Assembly (NCBI GenBank): GCA_004335635.1
Contig: QAXH01005311.1
Coordinates: 10,640-74,639, forward strand
Source: Chloromonas sp. AAM2
Taxonomy: Eukaryota > Chlorophyta > Chlorophyceae > Chlamydomonadales > Chlamydomonadaceae
Direction of reading: 5' to 3'
DNA length: 64,000 nt
Numbering within the stretch: the stretch's first letter is position 1; the number at the start of each line of letters is the position of its first letter. The notes beneath the pieces were generated by a model. That model was not told where the DNA came from, did not search any database, and saw only the letters and a list, made by a program, of their open reading frames with translations. Positions 12,080-23,056 of the stretch are shown in pieces. A program made the translations under genes and the position numbers.

Positions 12080-14298
12080 CACACACGCGCACACACCACA
12101 CATATCTACAAACTGCACACACCTACCTGCTGATGTGCGTTGTGCACACGCTGGGTAAAGGCCATGAAGCGCTCTTGCCCCATTTCCTTTGCTGCTGCCG
12201 CCCGCATGGCCGCTCTGCCCGGTGCAAACGGGCCAAGGCTGGTCTGGGCTGCGGATCCAGCGCCAACCGCACTGCCTGCAGCAAGGAAAGTTGCCTTGTT
12301 GTTCTTGTTGCATAGGCCTCAGTACGGACAGGACTGCTCAGTCAGGCCGAGGTAAACCAATGGTCGCCTACTGGTCACCTCTGAATCGTAAACAACAACA
12401 AAGTTGTGCCAGGCGCACTGGCTGGGCCACTGGTGCCTCGCCTTTGGAGAACATGTGCACAAACAAACAAACAAACAAACAAACAAACAAACAAACAAAC
12501 AAAGGAGTAAGTACAAGTAAGAAACACCTCGAGGGGTGGCCACCACCATTACCAGCGCGCTGTGTCATAATTCCCTTCACTTGTAGGTTGAACGGGTCGG
12601 GCTCCCTCCCCTAATGTGAGCATACAGGAACACTACCTATGTACTCGTTCACAACAGCAGAAGAGCCGTCCACACCCTGACCTCCCCTTAGCAAGGCTTG
12701 CTGTCTTGCAGACATTGCCCTTCCCAACGATGGTGACAGGAGGGGTGTTGGGTTTGGGACCTGCAGCTTGACTACCTGTGGCGTGTCACGTTGACTTACA
12801 ATTCGTGCCGGATGTGCCATCGTGATCGGCAGCTCCTGGGTGCGGCAGCGGCAGTGCATCGTCGTCGCTGCCTGCGTTGATGTCCAGCTCAAAGTATGGA
12901 GCAGCCTGTAGGCAGAGCAGCATACTGTATCTAGGCTGGGCTCGGGTGCACCCGAAATCCCTGGGCTCGGGTGCACCAGCGATCCCAACAGTCACTTCGA
13001 CAGCTCCGTTGGAACAGTTCCAGCTGAGGGATCTGCACCTCTCGTACGGAACCGACAGCTCCGTTGGAACAGTTCCAGCTCAGAGATCTGCACCCCTCGT
13101 ACGGAACCGCGCAGTCACAGGACTGATTGTCGCGCCTGAAAAAATACTGTATCTGTGGATTGCGGGTAACAGCACGGCCAGGGTGACCAAAGTGGCTGGT
13201 CGCACGTCGAGAATGGCTACACACAGCTGTCAGGGTGAGGATACAGCAGTTGCCATCATAGTCATGATTTGGTCAGTGGCCCAAGGAGATAGTCACCAGG
13301 CCATGAAACCCGGTTCTGTGACATGAGAGTAAGCTGCCTGGCCAGAGCTGCCTTGACTGTTGAAAAGACTATGCACTGCAACACTTGCAGTGTAGGTTGT
13401 CGGTGCCAGAGGCACTCGCGAGCTGCTGAGTGAGGTGTGGGCTTGCGAAATGCGTGCATGTACAACTATCCCTCGGCCTGACCCTTGACATTGCGCCCTG
13501 TTGCAGCCTGGCTGCCTTTTGCTAGGCGTGATTGACTAGGACTCCTGAACCACTGGACCTTCTTGAATCCCTTCCACTAGTCTTTGACCTTAGCTTAGGC
13601 GGCTCGTTCTTGCTTGGCCTTCAGTTGGCTCGCCATGCCTGCTTTGTTGGATGTGCTCGTTTTGCTTTCTCGCTCAGGGTAGGTCAGGGCGGTGCCCATC
13701 CCGTTCCATGTCCTGTGACGGCTTCCCTCATGCAAACACATATACTTCAAGCCATGACCACAAGCTTGAAAGATGCCCCCTTTTACCTGGGCTGCAGCTG
13801 CCTGCACAGCTGCGGGGCATCTGAGTAGGTGAGCCTCGAGCTGATCCACACCCACGGTGCTGCAATGCAGTCACATCACACACAAAAGTCCAGATCCACG
13901 TCACAAAAAACCAAAACCACATGCACACGCACATCCCTCCCAAATTCAATACTTGCTGTGGATGGGCATGACTTGCACTTAAAGGCATGCACTTAGCCAT
14001 GCTGCAGAGAGGGCTCCAGGCAACTGGCATGGGTGGCTATCGCTCACTGTCTGGGGTCGGCAGGGCATGGCACACGCTCCTGACGGCCCGGCCGTTTGCG
14101 ACCTTTAGCCTTGGATGGGCTTGCCCCGATCTTGCTTCCCGGGACTGTATCGACCGACTCTTCCGAATGCAGAAACAGGTGATTCCCGCAGTATCGCTGG
14201 CCGGGGCAGGTATCAAACTTGCAAAACCTGCGTTTGTTTGCTAGATAGTGGCAGCATTTGTTTGGTGGATGATTCTCCGGCGGACGGGGCTGCTCCAT
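7142..14298 (-). CDS. TRM13: tRNA 2'-O-methyltransferase TRM13 (TRMT13 family)
   Basis: Ten minus-strand exons join in perfect phase to 848 residues: 14048-14298, 13787-13859, 12800-12905, 12127-12275, 11234-11357, 9992-10338, 9621-9674, 8637-9175, 8279-8367, 7142-7956. The family methylates the ribose of nucleotide 4 in certain tRNA acceptor stems using S-adenosylmethionine. Seen in order: an N-terminal CCCH zinc finger (C16, C26, C37, H40), a second CHHC-type finger (CPADPRHTVG...HLLRC), PYFELDINAG, KHGRQTASIIG, the SAM-binding loop LLVELGAGKG, KAKADRYMRHLELHRIKLDLKDL, KHLCGAATDYGLR, the hallmark CCHHRCGWRSYVGK, SWMTGWALCGH, and the C-terminal IGAMCKMLIDRGR and GENKLLLA segments. It is much longer than the roughly 480-residue human protein because of alanine-rich, GTA-repeat and acidic insertions. 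The ATG at 14298 was chosen; a TTG 15 nt upstream is not a likely start. Confidence 0.92.
7477..7551 (+). repeat. Repeat A copy 2, inside TRM13 coding exon
   Basis: Plus-strand repeat copy lying wholly within the last TRM13 exon, where its complement is translated as part of the insertion around EGSRHKERNRAGPALACPEQ. The reading frame is intact. Confidence 0.7.
10440..10960. repeat. 13-bp minisatellite with assembly gap
   Basis: Unit CTTATGCCCCTTG (13 bp) is repeated almost without change, with CTTTG variants at the edges. It lies in TRM13 intron 5 (10339-11233). Because 13 is not a multiple of 3 and the unit lacks stops, all three frames stay open, producing spurious long ORFs. Confidence 0.95.
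10741..10868. other. Run of N (128)
   Basis: Unsequenced gap inside the 13-bp minisatellite, so the array is longer than shown or of unknown length. Confidence 1.
12049..12078. repeat. (CA)n microsatellite
   Basis: Dinucleotide tract in TRM13 intron 4, about 50 bp from the donor of exon 4. Confidence 0.9.
12459..12503. repeat. (AAAC)n microsatellite
   Basis: About eleven AAAC units in TRM13 intron 3. Confidence 0.9.
13650..13738 (+). repeat. Repeat A copy 3
   Basis: Good match to the core, including the CGTTTTGCTTTC lead-in. It is in TRM13 intron 2, on the strand opposite to the gene. Confidence 0.75.
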
Positions 14299-15422
14299 TC
14301 TTTCTTCTTGCAAGGTACAATGAGTCGAGTCCCCTGCAGTCAGGATTGATCACACCTAGGGTAACTGCTCGGGTAGGGTTGACTCAAACCAGAGCACCCA
14401 CCTGCCAACAACAACAGACCCTTATAAATAATATCTGCATACACAGGGATGGACATCGCCTTGACTTGCCTGAATTTGTCCCAAGCAAGAAAGACGACCT
14501 GCACAGCTACATGTATAAAGCTATGCCATCCAGAGGCACACAGAACAACATGGCTGGAAATTATAACGGTGAAAGGGAGAGGGGGCCACCACCATGCGCC
14601 AGGCACTGACGCCAGCAAGGTGTGCAAAAGACAAGGCGCTTCCTGACCAACCCTGATTGGGACGCGTCGCGGAGGTGAACAAGATTCTGCAGGACAGCAG
14701 TTGACGTTGCTCTTCGAGTAGCATTTAGTTATGCCTGACTGGGCGTTGTGAGCGTTGCGTCTAACTGAGGCGCATGTTTGCGTTTCTGGAACAGTTTGGC
14801 GGGGCGAGTGAAGGCTCCAGTTGTATTACCATGCCAGGGGCATCTCTATGCTCTCAACTAGGCATGATAAGACAATGTAAAGTGGGGTGATACCACCCGT
14901 AACGATATCTCATACGAGTTGTCTTACAAAGAGGGAATGCACAACAGGAAGCACGTCCAACGCAAACATTGGAGATCTTGTTACGGGTGGTATCAGTCCA
15001 CTTTACATTGGCTTTATGATTGTTTTGGCACACACCTCGTGTCTCGGCCCATGTAATGTATCACTGCATGCTAAAACAAAAGTGGTTTTTCTGGAAACAC
15101 TACTACTAAAACATGTCAAGCAACTACAGCTGAGCCTGTGATCAGCTGCAAGGTTGGATGAAGGCATTGCAAAAGAATCCCGTGCTTAATGCTTTACTCA
15201 CCCCATTGCTAGCCCAGCAGTTGTGCAACTTTAATGCCCATCGAGTTGACCAGGAAAATACGATGATATCTCATGCAAACAAATGAGACGCAGGCACGCC
15301 CCAGTTGAAATGCAAAAAATGACCACCATGCAGGCCCTTCAAGCCAGCGCTGTACAAATAGAGGCAAGCAGTACAACTGTAAAGCGGCAGAATTGTATGC
15401 TGCAGCATGTTGGTAAGCGGAC
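14299..15422. other. Intergenic stretch between the ankyrin gene and TRM13
   Basis: It contains the TRM13 upstream region and a repeat B copy with an internal inverted repeat (14740-15060). No additional gene was found. Confidence 0.5.
14740..15060 (+). repeat. Repeat B copy with internal 30-bp inverted repeat
   Basis: Family B is recognised by TTTGGCGGGGCGAG, then GGGCATCTCT, GGCATGGCAAGACACA and CCCACTTTACATTGGCTTTA. In this copy the segment at 14874-14903 is repeated in reverse orientation at 14980-15009 with two mismatches in 30. Other pieces are at 18225-18365, 19075-19165, 21545-21665, 33465-33690, 40000-40070, 40870-41125 and 44680-44790. Confidence 0.7.
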
Positions 15423-17447
15423 TTATGGTCCACGATGGGCCACGTGCATGTGTGCTTCCTGGTCCAGCAGCACACGAACTACCTCTGCATGGCCATGCTT
15501 TGCAGCACATCTCAGTGCTTCATCACCACCCGCATGGACATCAGCACCATGGTCCAGCAGCATATGCACCACTTTTGCATGGCCACGAAGAGCAGCTTCC
15601 CTCAGTGCTTCATCACCACCCGCATGGACATCAGCACCATGGTCCAGCAGCATATGCACCACTTTTGCATGGCCATGAAGAGCAGCTTCTCTCAGTGCTC
15701 TATCATCACCCGCATGGACATCAGCACCATGGTACAGCAGCATATGCACCACTTCTGCATGGCCATGAAGAGCAGCTTCTCTCAGTGCTCTATCATCACC
15801 CGCGTCGACATCAGCACCATGGTGCAGCAGCATATGCACCACTTCTGCATGGCCATGAAGAGCAGCTTCTCTCAGTGCTCTATCATCACCCGCGTGGACA
15901 TCAGCACCATGGTCCAGCAGCATATGCACCACTTCTGCATGGCCACAGATAGCAGCTTCTCTCAGTGCTCTATCATCACCCGCGTGGACATCAGCACCAC
16001 GGTACAGCAGCAAGCACACCACTTCTACATGGCCATGCTCAACAGCTCCTCCCAGGGCTGCATTATTAAATGCATGGACATCAGCACCATGGTCCAGCAG
16101 CATATGCACCACTTCTGCATGGCCACGAAGAGCAGCTTCCCTCAGTGCTCTATCATCACCCGCGTGGACGTCAGCACCATGGTCTAGCAGCATATGCACC
16201 ACCTCTACATGGCCACGAGGAGCAGCTTCCCTCAGTGCTCTATCATCACCCGCGTGGACATCAGCACCATGGTCCAGCAGCATACGCACCACCTCTACAT
16301 GGCCATGAAGAGCAGCTTCCCTCAGTGCTCTATCACCACCCGCGTGGACATCAGCACCATGGTCCAGCAGCATATGCACCACTTCTGCATGGCCATCAAG
16401 TGCAGCATCCCTCAGTGCTCTATCATCACCCGCGTGGACATCAGCACCATGGTCCAGCAGCACATGCACCACTTCTGCATGGCCATGAAGAGCAGCTCCC
16501 TTCAGTGCTCTATCATCACCCGCGTGGACATCAGCACCATGGTCCAGCAGCATATGCACCACTTCTGCATGGCCACAAAGAGCAGCTTCCCACAGTGCTC
16601 TATCATCACCCACGTGGACGTCAGCACCATGGTCCAGCAGCATATGCACCACCTCTACATGGCCACGAAGAGCAGCTTCCCTCAGTGCTCTATCATCACC
16701 CGCGTGGACATTAGCACTATGGTCCAGCAGCACACACACCACTTTTGCATGGCCACGAGGAGCAGCTTTCCTCAGTGCTCTATCATCACCCGCGTGGACA
16801 TCAGCACCATGGTCCAGCAGCATACGCACCACCTCTACATGGCCACGAAGAGCAGCTTCCCACAGTGCTCTATCATCACCCGCGTGGACATTAGCACTAT
16901 GGTCCAGCAGCATACGCACCACCTCTGCATGGCCATGCTCAGCAGCCCCTCCCAGGGCTACATTATCAGATGCATGGACATCAGCACCATGGTCCAGCAG
17001 CATATGCACCACTTCTGCATGTCCACGAGGAGCAGCTTCCCTCAGTGCTTCGTCAACATGCGCATGGACATTAGCACCCCGGTCCAGCAGCATCCGCACC
17101 ACCTCTGCATGGCCATGCTCAGCAGCACATCTCAGTGCTGTATCATCACCCACATGGACATTAGCACCACGGCTGACAAGGACTTGCACAACCTCGAGTT
17201 TACCATGCCTGGTTGCATGCAGCAGCGCTGCATCCAGACTGCCATGTCGTACGGTCAGCCAGGTGGCCCACTGCTGTGGATCGGCCGCCATGGTCTGGAA
17301 CGCATGCAACCAGCTCTTGCAAAATGGTCCTACAACGCCTGACTCGGCCATGATCTGCACAAGGACGTTATCTGGCACCTGACAAGCTAGCTCATACCAC
17401 GTAGGACCGTGACCCGCTAGGTTGATCGGTAGTGCGCTGTCGCCCAT
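15423..17447 (-). CDS. Ankyrin-repeat protein, 20 repeats, single exon
   Basis: An uninterrupted 674-residue reading frame. After about 70 N-terminal residues with a possible F-box-like segment (VPDNVLVQIMAESG; weak), the rest is 20 consecutive 30-residue ankyrin repeats with the pattern DRALREAALHGHAEVVHMLL followed by DHGADVHAGD. The repeats are nearly identical in DNA (90-bp period), pointing to recent expansion or gene conversion. Usual ankyrin positions are recognisable (AL..AA..GH.EVV..LL..GADV), although the common TPLH is replaced by RALR or EALR. A protein-binding scaffold is expected; the partner is unknown. There is no signal peptide or membrane segment. A TTG six nt upstream of the chosen ATG is in frame but less likely. 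Confidence 0.85.
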   Translation of the reverse strand: MGDSALPINLAGHGPTWYELACQVPDNVLVQIMAESGVVGPFCKSWLHAFQTMAADPQQWATWLTVRHGSLDAALLHATRHGKLEVVQVLVSRGANVHVGDDTALRCAAEHGHAEVVRMLLDRGANVHAHVDEALREAAPRGHAEVVHMLLDHGADVHASDNVALGGAAEHGHAEVVRMLLDHSANVHAGDDRALWEAALRGHVEVVRMLLDHGADVHAGDDRALRKAAPRGHAKVVCVLLDHSANVHAGDDRALREAALRGHVEVVHMLLDHGADVHVGDDRALWEAALCGHAEVVHMLLDHGADVHAGDDRALKGAALHGHAEVVHVLLDHGADVHAGDDRALRDAALDGHAEVVHMLLDHGADVHAGGDRALREAALHGHVEVVRMLLDHGADVHAGDDRALREAAPRGHVEVVHMLLDHGADVHAGDDRALREAALRGHAEVVHMLLDHGADVHAFNNAALGGAVEHGHVEVVCLLLYRGADVHAGDDRALREAAICGHAEVVHMLLDHGADVHAGDDRALREAALHGHAEVVHMLLHHGADVDAGDDRALREAALHGHAEVVHMLLYHGADVHAGDDRALREAALHGHAKVVHMLLDHGADVHAGGDEALREAALRGHAKVVHMLLDHGADVHAGGDEALRCAAKHGHAEVVRVLLDQEAHMHVAHRGP

Positions 17448-19350
17448 TGCCAAGATTCGTCAAACGCTACACGTGATAATACATCTGCACGTATAGGGAA
17501 GCAGCGTAGCCACAGCCACACAGTCACAGGGGCAGACAATGATTCATTGGCAAAAAAAAGTTTGTTTGTAGCCTGTGTGCTTCAGCATGTTGGACCGTGT
17601 AACATGGAGTCCTCAAAAAATGCAAATTCCACAGATCCAGTGGCGTATTCCACCTTGTTGGACCACCAATTGCAGCGGGATGGAAATCACCGCTGGCATG
17701 GCAGCCTTCACTTCACCAAAGGCATCGCTCCAGTGTCAAGCCAGCATGCGTCTCACTGTCACTGCTCACACCCATGAAGTCGGACAGTCAGTTTTCGACG
17801 GGACACCTCATGCTAACCCCAACAAGGTATGACTGGTGGCATGACTGTGTAGCGAGTTTCACTGGCCTGTGGGGGCCAATCTGGCTTGTCCATCAGCTCC
17901 TGTCTAGCCTGGCCCAATCCTCGCCACAGCTCCCAAAGCTGCAGCCCCCACAACACACATAACCAACAGTGGTTCCTGGCGATATTGACAGGAATTGTCC
18001 CAGAACTGGCAAACTTCTTTCTTGCTCTACTTGCTCTTTTTCCCCACCTTCGCATTCTCCGACTTGTCTTCTGTCTTGTTTTAGGCCCGAAGCACACCCG
18101 TTGCTGTTGACCAGACGACAGTATGTCCGCCAATGCAACGCGCCTACATGCAGCAATCGGCCAGCTACTCGCCGACAATATGGCCTGTTGCGTCACCTCG
18201 TTTGATGCGAGCGTTGTGTCACCCCGTTTGATGTGAGTGTTGTGTCGCCTCGTTTGAAGGACAAGTTTGGCGGGGCGAGGGAAGGTTGCATTATCATGTC
18301 AAGGGCATCTCTACATGTCTCAGCTCGGCATGGCAAGACACAACTGTCCCTCTGGAGATATCGGCAACCTTGACAAATCACCAACAGCAACAACAGGTTC
18401 CAACCATCTCTATCACAGTTCAAGCATACCGGTCGCAGCCTGCCCGGTGTGCTTTGTAATACCCTCCTCGCGTGCTCACCTGATCTGGGCAAGGGCTACT
18501 GGATGGCTCACGATTTCGTCGAGTAGCAGGCCGCCCTGACAATATATGCGATTCCGAAGAATAGAAGCATGTTCGATTTCAAAAGGCAGTTGAAGGCGTT
18601 CTCAATCGCTTCGGGGTCATCGGAGACCTGTTTTCTCACGCGTGAGAAGTGAGATGGTGCTGGGCTACACAGCTGAGCCGACTGCAATGTAAGCGAGGGA
18701 TTGAGTTGGCCTACGCTGTGATCTCATTTTTTAAATGAGTGGCGATGACGCCCTTAAGGCGGAGTCGCACCACGATGACGCTCCAAAGCTTTGGATGCTG
18801 TCTGGCTCAGGTCCTAAGGCGGAGTCGCACCATAATATACAAGAGCGGACAAGAGCACGACTCCAGACAAACCGAGGTGTCGACACTCGCACACAAAGGC
18901 CTCTTGTGGCGGGCAGAACAATCTCAGGGTTAGCGTCACAGGTCCTAAGGCCAGGGCAAACAGAGAATACACGACACACATCCTCTCTCAAACACCAACA
19001 CTCACAACAGGACGTACAAGTGACAGGACTTTACCTCACTGTCCTGTGAAAGAAGACATCTGCGTTCAATCACCTCAAAGCACAAAAGCCAAACAACATG
19101 GCCTCCCGATCCATGCAGCTGTTGGGGTAGCAAACCCACTTTACATTGGCTTTTATGATTGTCAGTACATACTTCATCAGTACACTGAGTTACTGGGCTA
19201 TGAGTGGCCTGAAGGCCCGCCAGAATACTTTAGACCACATGCCCCGTGGGAATGCCTGTAAGGTCGAATGAGCAGACGTAGAGGGGCACTCTGGATTACC
19301 TGTGGACGCGTCCGTATGCAAACTCGTACATCAATCCCCCAACATCAACA
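17448..19350. other. Intergenic repeat-rich stretch
   Basis: No gene was found. It carries a single end of element C (17979-18020), a repeat B fragment (18225-18365), and at 18800-19020 a sequence resembling the interior of the element at 58807-59101 (shared GACACTCGCACACA and GGTCCTAAGGCCAG). TTACA at 19141-19145 reads TGTAA on the minus strand, 206 nt after the TEX47-like stop. Confidence 0.5.
17979..18020 (+). repeat. Solo end of element C
   Basis: Shares ATTGACAGGAATTGTCCCAG and AACTGGCAAACTTCTTT with 25168-25215. No partner end was seen nearby. Confidence 0.6.
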
Positions 19351-19987
19351 TCACTTGAGGGGTGCTGGCATGGGCCAGACCCGCTCTGAGTCCAAGTCCA
19401 CGTTGATGGGCGAGTCAAACAGGTCCAAATACTCCTCCAAGGTAGGGGCATCCTGAACGTGCACACACACATGCCCCACACGACACGTGAGCGGCTGTCA
19501 TAAATTTGCTTGATTCACAATCTTTGCTTGCCACACACACGCACCACATGTGACCGTGCCATAGATTTGCTGGCGCCTTTATATGTCGAAATTACGTGTG
19601 ACCGCACCCTTCGTCATTGTGCCACCTAATCGTCAGGTGAACAACATCATACTTGACATGTACGCCAGTGATAGCTCGTTGGGGCCTTCCAGCCAGTGTT
19701 TGTTTGCCTTTCCGTCATACCACACTCTTACTAAGGGCAGGTCAGGGTGGCACACATCATCCCTTTTGACGGCTTCCATAGTGAACGCACACATGGTCCC
19801 AGTATGGGACCACGTAGTATGGGATGGTCCTAGCACAGGATCTTGGGTTGTTCAGCATCATCAATCCGCGCATCAATCCCCTCACCTGGGCCGGCACTAG
19901 CGACAGAACGAGCTCCGGTGCTGGCATGTCGTCATGGTACGAGTCCAGGGAGGACATCCTGCGCCTAAGTTCACTCTGCAGCCAGCA

Positions 19988-20027
<40 letters not shown>

Positions 20028-22481
20028 TGTGTGTGTTGTTTGACATCTGAAGTGCTTGCTTATGCATTCGGTATAGTGATCATGCACATGGCAATCAAAC
20101 AGGGGCAGGCAGCACATGCAAGCCAGCAGCACACGTGCATGCAAGGCATCGGTATGTAGAGAGATCAGGGGGGCCCTGATCATGCATTGCGTGTGCCTGC
20201 GCTGCAATTGCAGACCTTCTGCTACCAAGAGTTGAACTGAGCTGGTCTAGGCAGGTGAGCCTTGACAGCACTGCTTGGCCAAGGCGCTGTTGTCAGGTGG
20301 CTGAATTGGGTGTTGATCTGGGCCAGACTTTAGAACACAATTTTGCATTTTGCTTGACCAATCTCGGTTAACTTGATTGACTGAAGACAAGTCTGCGTTG
20401 CGCTCTGATGACAAAACTGGACCAACCCAGGATTCAATTCGCTAACCAGCTTGGCTAATCAGGATTGTGACGGGATTGTGGTTACACTGGCAAGTGCTTT
20501 CTCACCTCACTGAGCCCCACCAACGCAGCCCCTATTCTCCGCATGAAGGAGTTGAGCTCAGACGCAGACTTGATGATACTGCACATGGAACATGTGCGAA
20601 CAGCAGGTCAACTACATGTGCCAGTAAGCCATGCACATGGCTTACTATCAAATACAAGTGACTTGCTAGTATCGCTGCAAACGTGCCCTATCTCTCAAGC
20701 GATGGGAAGGATCCAGTGGCGGGCTGAAACAGCTCAAGAGCCGTGCTGCAACATGCCAAGGGGTGCAACACTGGACTGATAACATGGACTGCTGCAAGCA
20801 GTGACAATTAGAAGAATTCCAGTCGCTGGCCTTGACAACAGCAAGCACCAGTCTACGCTGGTCAGCAGAACCACTTGGAATCACCGACCGCATCTGGACT
20901 AGTCAATCCTAGTGAGCTTGTGTATGATGTATGGCTGCTCATTTAACTAGTATGCCTGCCGAGCTGGCATCAGAGGCCATGCATATGAACCTGGCTAGCT
21001 AGTGCATGATGCGCCCACACACACGTCGTAGTGTCTGCTGCATCCGCTGCATCTGAATGCACATGGACCTGTAATGCACATGGGGCTGTGATGCACATGG
21101 GCCTGTTATGCACATGGGCCTGTAATGCACATGGGGCTGTGATGCACATGGGCCTGTAATGCACATGGGCCTGTCTAGCTAGTGAACGAGGTATCCATGC
21201 GCACGTTGTAGCGTCTGCTGCATCCACTGTGTCTGAGACACTGGCAGAGTTGACAAAGGCTGCATGGTAGCCGCTGTAGCAGCGGGAGGGGATGTCCTCG
21301 GTGCTGCTGATCACCTGTTAAGGGGGGAAGACAGGCCACACAAGTGCGCAAGTCAATTCTGGAAGGGGAAATTTTTTGATGCATTTACACTTATTACTGT
21401 CCAGGTTGGCCCAACGCAAGACCTCGTTGTACACATGAGCAATGTGGCCTCAGTTATGTGCAGCCAAAGTAAGCACCAGATTCGCTGACTGAGAACAGCG
21501 CTGCTTGTGATGGTGTGTTTGTCGTGATTCATGCAACAGGTATGCTGCTGGTGGGGATGTTGGGCGCTTCTGAAGCGAGAGAAGGCTCCAGTTGTATTAC
21601 AATGTCATGGGCATCTCCATGCTCTCAATTTGGCATGGTAAGACACAGCTGTCCCTTCCAAGAGTCCAAGAGTCCGATGATAGCCACAAGGAACTCACCA
21701 GGCCTTGCTAACACGGCTAGATTTCCCTTTACATGTGAATATCAGTGCATTCGATGTTTGCAACATCGAGTCACTTGCATGAACGTGCTTCCTGTGGTGC
21801 ACTCCCTCCTTGTAAGAAGAGGAACTCAGCTTCAGAAGCACGGCTTCAGTGCCGATTCTGAACCCTATGTCCTTTAGCTAGTCATCATCAAATGCTAACA
21901 TGCTCGTAACTCACCCTTGCTTCTGAAGTTTTATGCTCAGTGGCTCCTGCTGCCAATGTGTCTCGAAGCATTGACATGAGCACACTGGTCTTGCCCTGCA
22001 GTTGGTGCAAATGAAGGTGTGGCGGTGTGGTCATGTGCAAGGCATGCCCATGCCCCTGACGTGTCTGCTGGTCCACTGTGGGCTGTGTGGTGGGATGGCT
22101 GGGTGTTGGGCTGCTGTGGTGTTCGCGATGCTGCTTCTGGTAAGGCCTGATGATTGATGATTGTCGCTGCTTCCGTCTGAAAAGTGGCCCAATGATGCAG
22201 CCCCATGTTGCCCCACCGGCGTCCATGTGTCAAGCACAGAAGGGGATGTCCACCACTTTCACTACTCTCACCTCTAAAAGGTTGATCATGCATGTTGGGA
22301 AGCACAGCAGCATGCCTGTGACCTCCCCTTCCTGATAGTATTTGTCAATCAGCTTGGCGTAAAACGCTGCGGGTAGATGGTGAAGGTGACACGCACACGA
22401 ACATCATGAATCAGAAAGCTCAAAGGTGAGTACGCCAGGCACAGGGCACATGCGAGGGCACATTCTGGCACCCACAACACA

Positions 22482-22530
<49 letters not shown>

Positions 22531-22782
22531 ACCTTGAAGCTGGTCAACACTGGACTCTCGTTTGGCAAACTTGGCGACAAAAATGATTCTGGAGATGATG
22601 TTGGCCTGCGAGTGTCGACATGCGGTGATGTTGGCCTGCTGGGTAGGTGTGTTGTGTGCCGGTGGAAAGGCGAAGAGGGTAACCACCTTGCCGGCTTTTT
22701 GCATCTTGTCCAGGACCACATTGAGCAGCGATTCCCGGACGCCAGTCTCATAGCCAGTCTGCCGTTCAAGTTCCGTCGCCAT
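19351..22782 (-). CDS. TEX47-like BLUF-fold protein, probably ciliary
   Basis: Seven minus-strand exons in continuous phase encode 266 residues: 22533-22782, 22272-22366, 21915-21995, 21205-21314, 20506-20578, 19886-19975, 19351-19452. The length matches animal TEX47 (about 250). The core reads IIFVAKFAKRESSVDQLQAF, AKLIDKYYQEGEVTGMLLCF, PTCMINLLEGKTSVLMSMLR, then VISSTEDIPSRCYSGYHAAF: the beta-alpha-beta layout of the BLUF/TEX47 group, in which a short beta-sheet domain carries the G-V-T-G-M-L-L strand and the I-N-L-L-E-G strand. The C-terminus (DLDSERVWPMPAPLK) is short and acidic, then basic. I see no clear flavin-binding tyrosine-glutamine pair, so a structural role is more likely than photoreception. 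It shares a 274-bp divergent upstream region with the fumarate reductase gene. Family assignment is by memory of motifs, not a search. Confidence 0.7.
19728..19790 (+). repeat. Repeat A copy 4 (diverged)
   Basis: Contains GGGCAGGTCAGGGTGGCACA and GACGGCTTCC, with a shortened middle. It lies in the last intron of the TEX47-like gene. Confidence 0.5.
19989..20036. repeat. (GT)n microsatellite
   Basis: Starts 14 bp beyond the acceptor side of exon 6 of the TEX47-like gene. Confidence 0.9.
21050..21178. repeat. 17-bp minisatellite
   Basis: About seven units of AATGCACATGGGCCTGT with small changes. It lies in intron 4 of the TEX47-like gene, beginning 27 bp from the exon 4 donor. Confidence 0.9.
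22488..22527. repeat. (CA)n microsatellite
   Basis: Directly abuts the donor of exon 1 of the TEX47-like gene; on the coding strand it follows GTGGGT. Confidence 0.9.
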
Positions 22783-23056
22783 GTCGACCCGGTGCAACTT
22801 CGATAAGGTCCTCTCAGGAGAACTTAAGTTGCAGTGGCTTCTCTTTGTGTGCTTTGGCCCTTATATCTACTCGTTGTCGCTGTACAGTAGGCATAAACCC
22901 TAGTCACTCTTCTTTTCCGCACCGTGGCAGCTTGAATCTTCACATCATCTATCCGGGAGCTAGATTCTTTACAAGCTGAGGCAATGAATGACTGCCACTC
23001 ATCAACTTGTACCTTATCGTTGATTACGGTGTGATCTGGTCATTTGCTCATCAACA
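22783..23056. promoter_or_regulatory. Divergent upstream region shared by two genes
   Basis: The start codons at 22782 (-) and 23057 (+) are 274 bp apart, so both promoters and 5' UTRs must fit here. No convincing TATA or named operator was identified. Confidence 0.5.

Noticed and set aside
15407..17342. Long plus-strand frames opposite the ankyrin gene (181-382 codons)
   Set aside because: They are antisense by-products of a stop-free 90-bp unit; the minus strand has the recognisable ankyrin motif.
21050..21178. CRISPR-like short repeats
   Set aside because: Plain 17-bp tandem repeat without spacers, within an intron.
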